A stretch of 64,000 nt of DNA from Chionoecetes opilio (taxonomy: Eukaryota; Arthropoda; Malacostraca; Decapoda; Majidae): NCBI GenBank assembly GCA_016584305.1, contig JACEEZ010011597.1, forward strand, positions 125,001 through 189,000, written 5' to 3'. The translations under genes were made by a program, and so were the position numbers. Of the stretch, positions 13,081-25,339 are shown piece after piece (positions within the stretch are counted from its first letter, which is position 1; each line of letters opens with the position of its first letter). Below the pieces are notes generated by a model, which saw nothing but the letters and a program-made list of their open reading frames with translations, did no database searches and had not been told where the DNA came from.

Positions 13081-14890
13081 TTTTCTTTTTTTTTGTGTGT
13101 GTGTGTGTGTGTGTTGTGTGTGTGTGTGTTTGTATGTGTATTTACCTAGTTGTACTTACCTAGTTGTAACATACAGGAAAAGAGCTATGCTTTTACTGTC
13201 CCGTCTCCAAATCTACTATTATCCAGTTTGCCTTTGAAGTCCTGAATACTTCTTGCATTAATCACTTTTGCATCAAGGTTGTTCCAGGCTTCTATACTTC
13301 TATACGGGAAGCTGTTTTTTTGTTATATCCCTCTTGCATGTTGTCCTTTTCAATTTCTTTTCATGACCTCTTGTACTTCTGTCATGCCAACAAACAGATC
13401 ATTTCTATCAATTTTTTCCAGACCCTTGATGCTCTATACACTGCTATAAAATCTCCCCTTTCTCTTCTTTTCTAAAGTGTTGGGAGTTTTATTCTTGAAA
13501 GTCTTTCTTCATATGGTAAATCTCTCAGGCTTGGAGCCATTTTTGTGGCTGCTCTTTGTATTCTCTCAATCTTCCTTATATCCTTCTTTTTATGTGGTGA
13601 CCAAATCACTGCCGGCATTTTCCCAAACCTTGGTCGAATCAGAGATGTTATCAATTTCTTGATCATCTCTTCCTTCATCCAGATATTTGAATGCCATTCT
13701 TATATTCCTCAGCAACTGATATGTATCCCCTGTGATTTTGTTTATATGCTTCTCGGGTTTGACAAATTGTCCTTGACCATACTCCCTGATCTTTTTCGAC
13801 CTTGTTTTGATTATCCATTCATTTCCCATCGAATACTTTCCTCTCTGTCTCTTTTTGCTACTTCCCATTTCCATCACTTTACACTTTTTGGCATTAAACT
13901 CCATTTCCATATTTGACTCCATCTGAAATCTTATCTAGATCCTTTTGTAAACCCTCCAGTCCTCTTTACTTTCTACTTTTCTTAGTAATTTAGCATCATC
14001 AGCAAATAAACTCATATAACTGTTTACTCCTTCTGCCATATCATTTACATAGACCAAGAACATCACTGGGGCCAATATGATCCTTGAGAACTCCACTTAT
14101 CACACTGCACCATTCTGACTTTTGATCTTTTATTACTGTTCTCATCTCTCTGTTGCTAAAAAAGTCTTCCATCCACTTCAGCAACCACCCTTCAATCCTC
14201 CTACATGTTCTAGCTCCAGAGCAGTCTCTTATGAGGTACCTTGTCAAATGCCTTCTTGGGTTCCAAGTAAATGCAATCGCCCCACCCTTCTTTTTCCTGT
14301 GTCACATCGGGTCACTCTTTGAGTAAAAGCTAATAGATTTGTTGTACATGCATTCCTCCTTAAATCCAAACTGGCCACCTGCAAGTGTGTTTGTCTCTTC
14401 CAAATATTTCAACCATCTATCCTTCACATTTTTTCACACATTTTTGCTACTACACTTGTTAATGATACTGGCCTGTAATTTAGTGGTTCTTCTTTGTCAC
14501 CTCCTTTGTGAATTGGCACAATATTTGCTCTTTCCAATCAAGCGGACTCTGCTCTCCTTGAGTGAACTCTCAATTACCTATGTAACTTTCCTGCTAGTTG
14601 GTTTTCTGCAATCTTTTATTATCCATTCGCCCCTCCCCTCTGGACCCGGGGCTTTTCTCACATCTTGACTTTCCATTAGCCTTTTTACTTCTATTACGTC
14701 TACTTTATGTCTTCCATTATATTTTCTTTTGCTATTATATTTTTCGTTTTAAATTCACTTTCTCTTGTAAATACAGTCTGTAAGCCTTATTCATCACCTC
14801 GGCCTGTTGTAATGCATCTTCATACCTATGCCATCTACCTTCAGCTTATCTATTCCTTCCTTGTTTTTCATTTTTTCCCTTAATATATCT
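13081..14890 (-). mobile_element. 5'-truncated LINE (family L-A) with reverse transcriptase remnants
   Basis: Minus-strand frames give pieces of a reverse transcriptase and its C-terminal region: KWMEDFFSNREMRTVIKD near 14180, a frameshifted FADDAKLL segment near 14000, MEMEFNAKKCKVMEMG near 13890, EKHINKITGDTYQLLRNIRM near 13720 and SPHKKKDIRKIERIQRAA near 13560. The order fits a LINE ORF2. Many frameshifts make it inactive. The 3' end abuts a GT repeat at 13096-13140. Confidence 0.85.
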
Positions 14891-14904
14891 ATAGAAAAGT
14901 TTCG

Positions 14905-14972
14905 TGGTGTGTGTGTGTGTGTGGTGTGTGGTTTGGGGTGTTGTGTGGTGGTGTGTGTGTGTTTTTGTGTGG

Positions 14973-15003
<31 letters not shown>

Positions 15004-15056
15004 TGTGGTTTTGTGTGTGTGTTGGGGTGTGGTGTGTGTGTGTGTGTGTGTGGTGT

Positions 15057-15088
<32 letters not shown>

Positions 15089-15129
15089 GTGGTGTGTGGT
15101 GTGTTGTGTGTGTGTGTGTGTGTTGTGTG

Positions 15130-15166
<37 letters not shown>

Positions 15167-15199
15167 GTGTGTGGGGTGTGTGTGTGTGTGTGTGGTGTG

Positions 15200-15230
<31 letters not shown>

Positions 15231-15332
15231 TGTGGGGTGTTTTGTGTGTGGTGTGTGTGTGTGTGGTGTGTGTGTGTGTGTGTGGTGGGGTGTGTGTGTG
15301 TGTGTGTGTGTGGTGTGTGGGGTGTGTGTGTT
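14905..15332. repeat. Long degenerate (GT)n array
   Basis: About 430 bases of GT with GGGGT, GTTGT and TTT interruptions. The long open frames on both strands are repeat artefacts. Confidence 0.95.
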
Positions 15333-15419
15333 TCATTTTTTTGGCTTTGGTGTTTTGTTATTTATTATGATAGTATGTGTAATTTATGTATAAAGCTGTG
15401 GTCAATAAATATCTATATC

Positions 15420-15455
15420 TATGTGTGTGTGCGTGTGCGTGTGGTGTGCGTGTGC

Positions 15456-15490
<35 letters not shown>

Positions 15491-15516
15491 TGGGTGCGTG
15501 GTGCTGTGTGTGTGGG
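15420..15516. repeat. GT/GCGT repeat
   Basis: Tandem GTGCGTGC units directly before another LINE 3' end. Confidence 0.9.
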
Positions 15517-15534
15517 GTTGGGATTTACAACGAA

Positions 15535-16960
15535 AGTGCTAAACTTTACTGGTCCCGTCACCAAAACTGCTATTACTAGCTTGGTTTTCAGTCGTGATAT
15601 TCTGGCATTTACTACCTCCTTTCCAGGTTACCCCACTGTTCAATGGATTGATAAAAATCTATATTTTTTATACCTCTCTTGGATTTTTTTTCCTTTTAAA
15701 TTCCCCCATGATCTCTCGTATCTCTTTTCGTTACAAAAAATATTTCTTTATCAAAAATTTTTCATTCCCTTGTAAACCCTGAGGACTTTTACAGTCACCT
15801 TTTTCCCTTTTCCCCAGGTTGGAAGTTTTATCTTGACAGGCTTTCTCGAAAACAAATTTTCTTAACTTTGGCCCCTCCTAATCCCGACTCGTATTACGGT
15901 TGAAGTTCCCCAACTCGGAAACCCTCGGGACCACGCCCGGCCAAGAATGGAATTTTTCCGATTTTTAAAACGTAGATATTTTAAAGGGGAAAAAAAGCAT
16001 AAAAAATCACATGAAAAAGTTTTTTCAGTAACGTGGGTGTTCCTGGACTTTTGGGACCCCTAATACCAATAACAGACCTGTAAAAGTACACAAAATAACG
16101 GTACACAACTCTACAGTCACAACACCACTAAACAATAAAAACAAACAAATCGCGGGAAAAACCCAAGGGGCCCTAGTGTGGTGGACCTAGCGGCCCCCCG
16201 GCAACTACGCGCCGGGTTTTGGGGTGTTTCTCCCGGGTTTTTTGGAAAAATCCGAACCAAGCAAGTTTTGGGTTTTGGGGCCATCTTGGGTGCCGATTTT
16301 GGGGAAACTTAACCCTTATTTAAATCCAAATATCTTCTTTTCATGCAGTGCCCAAACCACTGCTGAAATTTCCCAAACCCTCGGTCGAATCAATGTACAG
16401 TCAATTTTTTTCATATTTCTTTGTCCAAAAAGAAAACCCACTCAAAATTTCCCTAAAGAGGATATATTCCCCCGGTGTCTTTTTTATGTCCCTTCTGGAA
16501 GGGTTGCTAGTGCCCCCGGGTCTTCTTCTTTTTTTTTTCAAATTTCCCTTTTTCCCCATTTGTTTTTCCCCTGTTCTTTTCCCCTTGTATCTTCCCAAAT
16601 TCCATCACTACTTTTTCCCTGCTTAAAATTCCATTTCCCCCTCTGACCCCAGTCTGATATCTTATCAAGGTCTGTTTGTAGCGATTACAATCTTCCTTTT
16701 TTTCACTTTTCTCAGCATCTGGGCATCATTTGTTATAAACTGCATAGCTTCTTTTCCTTCCCCTATATAATTTACATGGCCCATGAAATACTGATGTACT
16801 ACATTGCCCCTTGGGGAACTCCACTTAATGTTTGAAACCATTTGATTTGATTGTTATCCTTTATGACTGTTTTTAAATCTCACCCTATAATAATTCTTCT
16901 CCTTTAGCATGCACTTTTCCCACACCAACTAGGGTTCAATTTTCCAAACGTCCTTGTGTG
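15535..16960 (-). mobile_element. Decayed LINE copy (family L-A) split by a P6 element
   Basis: The left part (15540-15890) resembles the 3' end of family L-A; the right part (16320-16950) resembles its reverse transcriptase C-terminal region as at 13600-14140. A P6 element sits between them. Sequence differences from sister copies are mostly homopolymer length changes. Confidence 0.65.
15896..16319. mobile_element. Type P6 inverted-repeat element, decayed
   Basis: Shares the ends (GGTTGAAGTTCCC and a degraded mirror) and the internal run ACCAATAACAGACCTGTA with the copy at 7063-7493. It is inserted in the minus-strand LINE. Confidence 0.75.
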
Positions 16961-17039
16961 GTATTTTCAAAATATATAGAGTGGGTGTGTTCATGTGTGA
17001 AATTTATAAACTTTAAACTTGTGTTTTACGGGAAAAGAG

Positions 17040-20000
17040 CTAAGCTCGTACTGCTCTTATATTAGTCAAAATATTAAGTGTGTATTTACCTAGTTGTAAA
17101 TACGGAAAGGGGATGCTGTACGCCCCGTTCCAAATCTATATTTCCATTTGTTTAAAGTCCTGATATTTTTTGTTTTTAACACTTTGCATCAAGGTTGTTC
17201 CAGGCTTCTATGCTTCTATACGGGACTGTATTTTTTCATATCCCTCTTGCTTTGTCCTTTCAATTTTTTCTCATGACCTTTTGCACTTCATCGTCCACAC
17301 AAAAGATTTTTTTCTTTCTTTTTTTTCCCAGACAATTATGCTCTATACCTGTTTATAAAATCTCCCCTTTCTTTTCTTTTCTCAAGAGTTGGGTTTTTTA
17401 AGTTTGAAAGTCTTCCCTTCATAGGGTAAATCTCTCAGGCTTGGAGCCCTTTTTGTGGCTACTCTTTGTATTTTTCTAAATCTTCCTTATATCCTTCTTT
17501 TTATGTGGTGGCCAACCAAATCACTCCCGCATACCCAACCCTTGGTCAATCAAAATGTTATCCAATTTTTTAATCATCTCTTCATCGTTTTTGAATCCCT
17601 TTCTTATATTCCTCAGAAACGATATGTATCTCCTGTGATTTTGTTTTTTTATCTTCCTGGTGACAAATTGCCCTTGATCCTACCCCCAGATCTTTTTCGC
17701 CCTTTTTTTTGGAAAATTTATCCTTTTTCCCCATCGAATACTTTCCTTCTGTCTCTTTTTGCTCGCCCCTTCCTCACTTTAAACTTTTTTTGCATTAAAA
17801 TCCATTCCCCTAGTTGACTCCATCTGAAAAATTTTTCTAACCTTTTGTAAATCCCCAAGTCCTTTTTTAAAATTTTAAAATTTTTTTAGTAATTTAGCAT
17901 CATCCCGCGAAAAAACTCATATAATGTTTACTCCTTCTGTCATACTTTACTAGCCAAGAACATACTGGGGCCCCAATACTGATCCTTGAGGGAAACCCCT
18001 TTTCACACTGCCCATTCTACTTCTGATCTTTTATACTGTTCTCCCCTCTTTGCTCAAAAAAATCTTCCACCACTTCAGCAAACCCCCCCTTCAATCCTCT
18101 ACATGTTCTAGCTTCCCGAGCAGTTCTATGAGGGACCCTTTTCAAAGCCTTTTTAGGGCCAAGTAAATTCAACGACCCCCCTCTCTTTCCGTGACACACG
18201 ACACTCTAGTAAAAGCTTAATAATTCGTTCATGACATTTCCCCTCTAAATCCAAAAATGGCCACCCTGAGAGTGTGTTTGTTTTTTCCAAAATTTAACCC
18301 CTGCCTTTAAATTTTTTTTACACATTTTTGCACTACACTTGTTAATGATATGGCCTGTAAATTAGTGGTTTTTCTTTGTACCTCCTTTGTGAATTTGGCC
18401 AAAATTTCTCTTTCCAAACAAACGGGGACTTGCTCTCCTTGAGTGAAACCCCAATTACACTATTAACTTTCCCCCTATTTGGTTACCACTCTTTCATTTT
18501 CCCGTTCGACACCCATCTGGACCTGGGGGTTTTCCACATCTTGACTTCCAATTTGCCTTTTACTTCTATTACGTTACTTTTATGTCTTCCATTTATTTTT
18601 TTTGCTTTTTTTATTTTTTGTTTTTAAATTTACTTTCTCTTTTAAATACAGTCTGTAAGACTTATTCATCAAACCCCGGCCTGTTTTAAACATCTTCATA
18701 CCCTAATGCCATCTACCCTTTAGCTTTTCTATTTCCCTTCCCTTTTTTTCATTTTTCCATTAATTAAACTATAGAAAATTTCGGGTTTTTAAATTTTCTA
18801 TTATATTCCTCTCATATTACTTTCTTTTCTCTTTGGATTCTTACATATTTTATTTTTAGTTGTTTTGTACTTTTTCCCCCAAAGGTTTATACTTCCTTTT
18901 TTCCTCCAAATATTCCATGTTTTTTTCTTTTCTAGCTTTCTATTCACATTTTCTTTTAAACCATTAATTTTTTTCTTTTTTTTCTGATAAAATATCCTTG
19001 GAACATAACTATTTATTCCCTTTGGGGTTAAATCGGATGAACTCATCCATTTTTTTTGGGTCTCCTTGCTGCAGGAAATTACTCTAGTCTTCTCTCCGAA
19101 AAATTTCTTAATCGTCAAAGTCTGCTTTGCCATAATTGTTCTTCCCCTTTTTGTGTTCTTCTTTTTCCCCTCTTTTTTGCTATCTTTATTTCAATTCAAT
19201 AATTAATGGGCGCTCTTTCAATGGGCACTGATAATTTTCTTTTCTAATTCTTTCCCTTCTTTCGTCAATAGGAGTTTTTTAAAGCTAGCTCCAGAGTCTC
19301 TCGCGATTCCATCCTCTGCCTTTTCACCTGAATGATCTATCATTTTCCGTAAAATTCTCTGTATTCTTCGGGACATATCAGAATTACCCTTCAATACAAC
19401 ACTGAAACAGTTCTTAATAAAAAATGAGTTTATCATTTTATTTTTTTGCACTTGATGAAAATATTGGCAAAACAATTGAATACTTGAAAACTCAATCTTA
19501 AAAAATTGTCTTTTCATGAAAACACACAAGTTCAAGCAGAATGAAGCTTCAGGAAATATCTACTTGTATGTAAGCATTCACTGAGTACCTGTTTTGGGTG
19601 TGTCTGTCTCTCTTACGACGAAAATATACCAAAACAGAGTGGTGGCGTTCAGCATCTCCACAGAAACCATCCCGCGGGCAGGATCTGTTATCACTCACTT
19701 TCCTGTTGTCACCACAAGGCGAGGGACACAAGCTCAGCAACCGCCGCTCCTTACCTCACGGCTCATATCCCTGATACTCCTAAATTCTCAATCCAGAGGC
19801 TGTCATCCTAACTATCATCACCCGCTTATCTCATCACACTCTCTATCCTCTACTGGAATATTCATGGCATCCGCTCCCACATACCGTTTCCCACATAAAG
19901 GAGACTTTCGTCTCCATATTTCGTGCTCTGAGTTTCAAGTTATCTAGCTGCCTCCGAGAACACTTTCTTATTTACCCTCAGATCCTGATTCCGAATTACA

Positions 20001-21720
20001 ATTTTGTTTCCTCTTCTTGCCTTGTTTGTCCTCCAGAAAACAACCCATATGTTTCTCTAAAACGTCAATTCTCCCTCTACCGAACTCCTTGTCTTTAAAT
20101 TAAGACTCCCTGTTTCGCACTTACTGATTTAGTCCTCTTCCTCTAACAGATAATCCTGTTGACATAGGATAAACCAGAGGACATAGGGTATTCAGAGGGA
20201 AGGGTTGATTGATTGATTCAGAGGGAAGGACATTGAGGTGGAGGGGGTAGAATTCGCAGCGGCGGAGTATTTATAGTAAACAAACGCTTTCACCTGTCTT
20301 GCTTCCAGGACTGTTGTTGAGGTGCCAAGCACTTAAATTACTTCTTGGTTAAATGTTCGTCGCAAGACAGACAGACACATCTAAAATAGGTACTCAGTGA
20401 ATGCTTACATACAAGTAGGTATTTCCTGAAGCCTCATTCTGCTTGAACTTGCGTGTTTTCATGAAAAGACGATTTTTAAAGATTGAGTTTTCAAATATTC
20501 AATTGTTTTGCCAATATTTTCATCAAGTGCAGAAAAATAAAATGATAAACTACATTTTTTATTAAGAACTGTTTCAGTTGTTGTATTGAAGGGTAATTCT
20601 GATATGTCCCGAAAAAGCACCGGGAATTTACGGTAAATGATAGATCATTCAGGCAGAAAGTGCAGAGGATTGTGACAGCCCGAGAGACAGGCTTGAAGCG
20701 TGAGCTTATTAGAAAACTCTCCATAGTAGGTCTAGTCTTGATGGTTCTTCGCTACCTCTGAATCTTGTGTTCTCTTTAATCCACTGAGTCATGATGTTAT
20801 TCATTACCAAATCCAACAATGTACCACCCCATGAGTTTTCTTCTCCTTCAGTATACCATTCTTCCCAGCAAACTTCTTTGCAGTTAAAATTTCCCATCAA
20901 AATTATGTTCTCACAATTTTCCATCGTATTCTTTAAACATTTGCTTGTCTCTTATCATGTCTCCATACTCCTCTCTCCCCCAGTAATTTGTCTTAGGTGG
21001 AACGTATACGAATACTAAGTCTCTTATTCTTCCTTTTTTCATCACCAACTCTACCTTCAACACCTCTGCCATTCCTTCTCCTTTTACACATTTCCTACTA
21101 CACATCCTTCCTCGTTAACACCATTACACCACCTCCCTTTTTCTGATTTCTGTTTCGCCTCCATACATTATATTGACCCTCCCCAACTGGCACATCCTCA
21201 GAATCACTCAGCTTCGTTTCTACTAGACCTAATATGTCTGGTTTCTTGGCTCTCAGGTAATCGTTTACTTCTGTTAATGTTGACACTAGCCCATTTATAT
21301 TTGTGTACGATACCTGCCATCCTTTTTCATTTTCCTTTGGACTGTCTTCTCCTACTCTTCCTCTTTTAGATACCACTTCTCAGTTTTTGGTCTAAAACTC
21401 TCCAATAGAATTTCTGTTTTCTCTTCCGTTCTCAATTTGTTTTTTTCTTTGGCTTCTTTAAACAGTACATTCAAACTGGCTCTTTCTTCCTCATTCATAT
21501 CTTTTCTTATATTCTTCTGTCTTTGCCAGTTTCCATGCCTTAGACAATATATCTAGTGCTGTATTTTGTGACCTAAACTTAACTTTTAAGGGGCGGGCCC
21601 CTCCCTCTTCATATTTCCCTAACTATGTATCTCTTCTATTTCTTCTTCTATCTCCGTATTTTCTTCTACTACTTTAAATATTTCTTTTGACACTTTCTTT
21701 TCTTCCATCTTCCTCAAGTT
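17040..21720 (-). mobile_element. Near full-length LINE (family L-A) interrupted by a foldback element
   Basis: Read on the minus strand from right to left, it has an apurinic-type endonuclease (VSYTNINGLVST and KPDILGLVETKL near 21210-21320; ENIILMGNFNCKEVCWEEW near 20870-20920), a Lys-rich linker (18801-19133), reverse transcriptase remnants (17450-18790, parallel to 13450-14880) and the 3' tail near 17040-17100. The foldback at about 19272-20705 lies between endonuclease and linker. Numerous frameshifts disable it, and the 17-19 kb part is the most damaged. It lies in the intron between CUB-b and CUB-c. Confidence 0.8.
19272..20705. mobile_element. Foldback element with about 350-bp inverted arms
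   Basis: The left arm (about 19272-19620) is the reverse complement of the right arm (about 20370-20705). For example, GTATGTAAGCATTCACTGAG on the left faces CTCAGTGAATGCTTACATAC on the right. A spacer of about 750 bp separates the arms and has no recognised gene. The element interrupts the LINE between its endonuclease and its linker. Superfamily unknown. Confidence 0.8.
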
Positions 21721-22215
21721 TTTCTTGTGTGTGTTGTGGGTGTGTGTGTGTGTGTGTGTGGTGTGTGTGCTGTATTTATCTACTTTTTAACGATGTGATT
21801 ACAGGAAAAAAGCTAAACTCTGCTTGTCGTCTCCATAACTACTATTATCCAACTTGGCTCTGAAATCATAAATATTCTTGGCAGTACTAACCATTTTTAT
21901 GCAGGCTATTCCACTGTTCAATAGATCAATGGGAAGCTATATTTCTTGATATCTCTCTACATGTGACCTCAATTCTTTCCATGACCTCTCGTATATCTTG
22001 CATCCCATAAGAATATGTCCTCTCTATTGACATCTCCAGTCTCTTGGACACTATGTACACATTAATCAGATCACCTCTTTCCCTACTTTTCTTCAGGGTG
22101 GATGATTTCATGTTGATAGCTTTTTCTATAATAATCTCTTAAGCTTGGTACCATCTTTGCTTATTCTCTGTATTCTTATAATTCCATCATATATCTTTCT
22201 TTTTATGGGGTGACC
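21721..22215 (-). mobile_element. GT repeat plus LINE 3' fragment
   Basis: A GT repeat (21728-21770) leads into TATTTATCTAC and then minus-strand LINE C-terminal sequence (LKKSRERGDLINVY near 22080). This is a separate insertion upstream of the larger LINE copy. Confidence 0.7.
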
Positions 22216-24470
22216 ATACCACTGCTGTTTATGGAAAAGAAAAGACTTGATTATGGGGAACAAATTTGTAAACAAAAAAAAAAAAATACAGATGAAGAAG
22301 ACTGTGTTCAGCAAGGAAATTTAACACTGAGAGGACACAGCAAGAAGCTGTACAAGAGAATTGGAGATAATGATGTGGCAACATTGTAGTTTTGCAAATA
22401 GAGTGAAGAGGAGTAATACCTTGGAGTAATATTTGAAGACTATTTATCACCACGAGAAACATATTGATGAAATTGCTGGTGCAAAGCATAAACTCTAGAC
22501 ACATATCAGAATGTTTTTGTCTATATGGATAAGGCCAGGTAAAAAAAAGCTAAATGTGGCCATGATTTGACCTAAGTTCGCCATGGTGATCTGAGAGTAT
22601 TCGGGACTTTAAAGTCGAGATTAACCGAATGAGACATGGAGGACTAGACCCCACTAATATGACTCCTTTCCCATACATCCCAACCACATAAATACAATTA
22701 GGTAAATAAACACAACACAGACACAAGTTTAAAAGGACCACATGCAAGAGAGATATCAAGAAATGTAGCTTCCCTACAGATCTATTGAACTGTGGAAAAC
22801 TGGAAAGTAGATAGTACATGCCATGAATATTCACGACTTCAAAGTCAAGCTGGTGGAAGATATAACTTTGGAAAAGCTGACAAATTAAGGAATTTTTTAT
22901 GGAAACAGATTGGAGTGACTTAGAACATAATAGATATCCAGGAGAAGTGGAAAGATTTTCTACGAATATACAAGTAGGGAGTCAAGAGTATGTACAGAAA
23001 GTGGTGAGGAAAGTGAGAAACAAGGAGCGGTTTAAGGGGATCGTTGGGGGTTATAAAAAAGCTGAGTATTGTCATATTATTTTTATGTTATGTGTATCTA
23101 TCCAGGAATAATATGTGCCAATTTTCAGATCCATAGCTTATGTAACTTTAAAAGTTAAAATGTCACTTCTGAAAAAAACGAATACGTGGAATAATGGAAT
23201 TATCCAATGACTAGCAATGATGAAAACATTTCCAAATGTACCTTATACAATTTCAAGGGGATTGATTTTGGCAGAATTTAGAATTTTCTTGTTTATTGGG
23301 AATTATTTCTCTTTGTGCTCGTCTAGATTTAAAATTTATGCAATTAATTTTCAATAATTGAAAATTTTGTCACAATAAAAAAATCACCTTGTAATGATAT
23401 TAAAATCGGTAAAAATGAAGTGAAATTATTGGAGAAAAGTAAATTATACGCAATTTTGAGATATCACGGCAAGAGTGGCACACTTGAGTGGCACCTCGGT
23501 ATCCTGTTATTTGTTTGTTTCTCTGGCAGCCTGCAATCTCTGCATCAATCTTGGAGTATTGTATATACTACTTGCTTTGTACTGGGAGCTTACATACGAA
23601 CACAGATGCCAATTAGCCTCTAGAAGCCAGTAAGTGCCATATGAAATTTTATTCCGAATTTTTTCACACAAGATCAATTCAGATGTAAAGATGTGTGCAC
23701 ATAAACGTAGCATGATAGAGCGCTGGGAGGTGTGGGGTCAGAAAAGCGGCCATAACTTTTTCTGTTTTGCTGTTTTTATGTAAAAATTTGTCACAGGATA
23801 GCAGAAGTGCACACAAACACATGAGAATGCTTTCGAAAATTTTGATAATATAAAGAAAAAAATATGAATATTCAAGCGTGACGCTCCATACGAACATATA
23901 TACCAGTTAGTCTCTAGATGCCAGTTAATGCCATATGAAGTTATATTCTAGATTTTTTGTGTTAAGGATGAAGATATTTAGGTGATTTATCGTTATTATG
24001 AAAGAGCATTGGGTTCAGTCTGAGGTCAAGTGCTAGACAATAGAGTGGCATCTCACCCTTTAGGAGGAATACATTGAGGTAATTTGATCCATATGAAAGC
24101 ATGCAATAGGAATCTACAATAAGGGTCACGGCCAATTCATCCAATGGGAGCAAGTGATTCCACAAGCAGTTTTTTAACTACAACAAATGCACTTATTTTG
24201 GTCAGCAAGTATTCTTAAGTCTCTGCAATTAATGAGATGGTATATTTGAAAAATAATCATGGTAAGAACACAAGACAAGATGAAATGGACAGGACTTAAA
24301 AACTGGACAATTCGATTCAGAGTTTTCTAAGGAGGAAACAAAAAATCTAATCAAATTTTTTCATGAAGTTAGGAATTGACATTAATTCCATATCTATATG
24401 GCTGGCATATAAACTTCATTATGTTTTCTTGATGTGATATAGTTGTTTACTCTTAAATATAGATAGATAG

Positions 24471-24515
<45 letters not shown>

Positions 24516-24599
24516 TTGATGAAATATCATTTTCTTCCATTTTACATGTAGAAAAGTCTCACTTGATAAATGTGACAAAATATTTTTTTTCTTGGACAG
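22216..24599 (+). other. End of the CUB-b/CUB-c intron, with LINE scraps
   Basis: 22550-23050 holds plus-strand scraps of a LINE C-terminal region (YRSIELWKT-like near 22775, then HDFKVKL). 23105-23460 is an AT-rich repeat that recurs at 39720-40040 (shared run TTTTCAGATCCATAGCT). A poly-A run lies at 24474-24513. The intron ends with a good acceptor, TTTTTTTTCTTGGACAG. Confidence 0.6.
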
Positions 24600-24820
24600 A
24601 ATACAAGATCCCTGGCACACCATCCCCTGACGGTAAGTGCATCTTTACCTACTACAGCTCAAGCCGCAAGGAGGGGACTTTAAAACTCCCCACGGCACCC
24701 GGCTAATTACCCGTCCAACACCACCTGCGAGTTTACCTTCCAGGCCAATCCTGATGAACAGGTTCGGCTGGCATTTTATACATTCGAGCTCCGTAGTGAA
24801 AAGAATAATTTGACTTATGG
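24600..24820 (+). CDS. Exon: N-terminal half of CUB domain c
   Basis: Begins in phase 1 (two bases, then YKIPGTPSPDGKC) after TTCTTGGACAG and ends in phase 2 at GTAAGT. Visible features are the first Cys (DGKCIFTYYSSSRKEGTL), SPRHPANYPSNTTCEF with the SPxxP pattern, second Cys and a possible N-glycosylation site (NTT), then EQVRLAFYTFELR. One base too many in the A4 run at 24682-24685 breaks the frame just before SPRHP; with it removed the exon has no stop. It joins the 25107 exon exactly, GG plus A restoring Gly. Confidence 0.92.
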
Positions 24821-25106
24821 GTAAGTGTTGTTTTTCTTTTCTTAACTAGCTGCACTAGCTGATATAGAAGAGTAATTGAACATATATATTAAACATTTAA
24901 GAAAACATGTTCGTAAATAACATAACTCGGCTAACTAAAGATTATTTTGCACAGTAATTGTGTATAGCACTGTTTTCCACCTAAGTGCTTCAAATTACTG
25001 ATAAGGTCTGAAAAAAACACATTCCTATCTCCTAAGAAATATGAAATCCAAACATCTTTATCCTCTTTATCCTTCAAGAAAAAATTATCTCAAAATCCAT
25101 CTTCAG
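24821..25106 (+). other. Short intron within CUB-c
   Basis: 286 bases, GTAAGT to CTTCAG, no repeats. Confidence 0.9.
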
Positions 25107-25339
25107 AAACCACTGCCAGGAGGACTGGGTGGAGATCTACAATGTGTACAGACCTGAAGGTTCCCTGGAGGAGCGGCACAGGCTCAATGGACGGTACTGT
25201 GGTCAGGCAGCACCAGGCCCAATTGAGAGTGAGATGGAAGCTGTAGGCCTGCTAGTGGTCCTCAGAACGGACCATGAAAATGTCCACAGTGGCTTCCAAG
25301 CAGAATACAAATTCAAGAAAAAGGAAATGCTTCTTCGAG
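25107..25339 (+). CDS. Exon: C-terminal half of CUB domain c
   Basis: Phase 2 start, phase 1 end, 77 complete codons without a stop. It encodes NHCQEDWVEIYNVYRPEG (third Cys, Asp, IYN), RLNGRYCGQAAPGP (fourth Cys in YCG), AVGLLVVLRTDHENVHSGF and QAEYKFKKKEMLLR. All core CUB positions are present, so this is an intact domain half. The donor is GTATGT. The following intron is about 23.5 kb, and the exon joins 48859 in phase (CGA-G/AC). Confidence 0.95.

Noticed and set aside
14794..15564. Cys/Val-rich and His/Thr-rich frames of up to 212 codons
   Set aside because: Produced by the GT/CA array; no start context, splice sites or domain.
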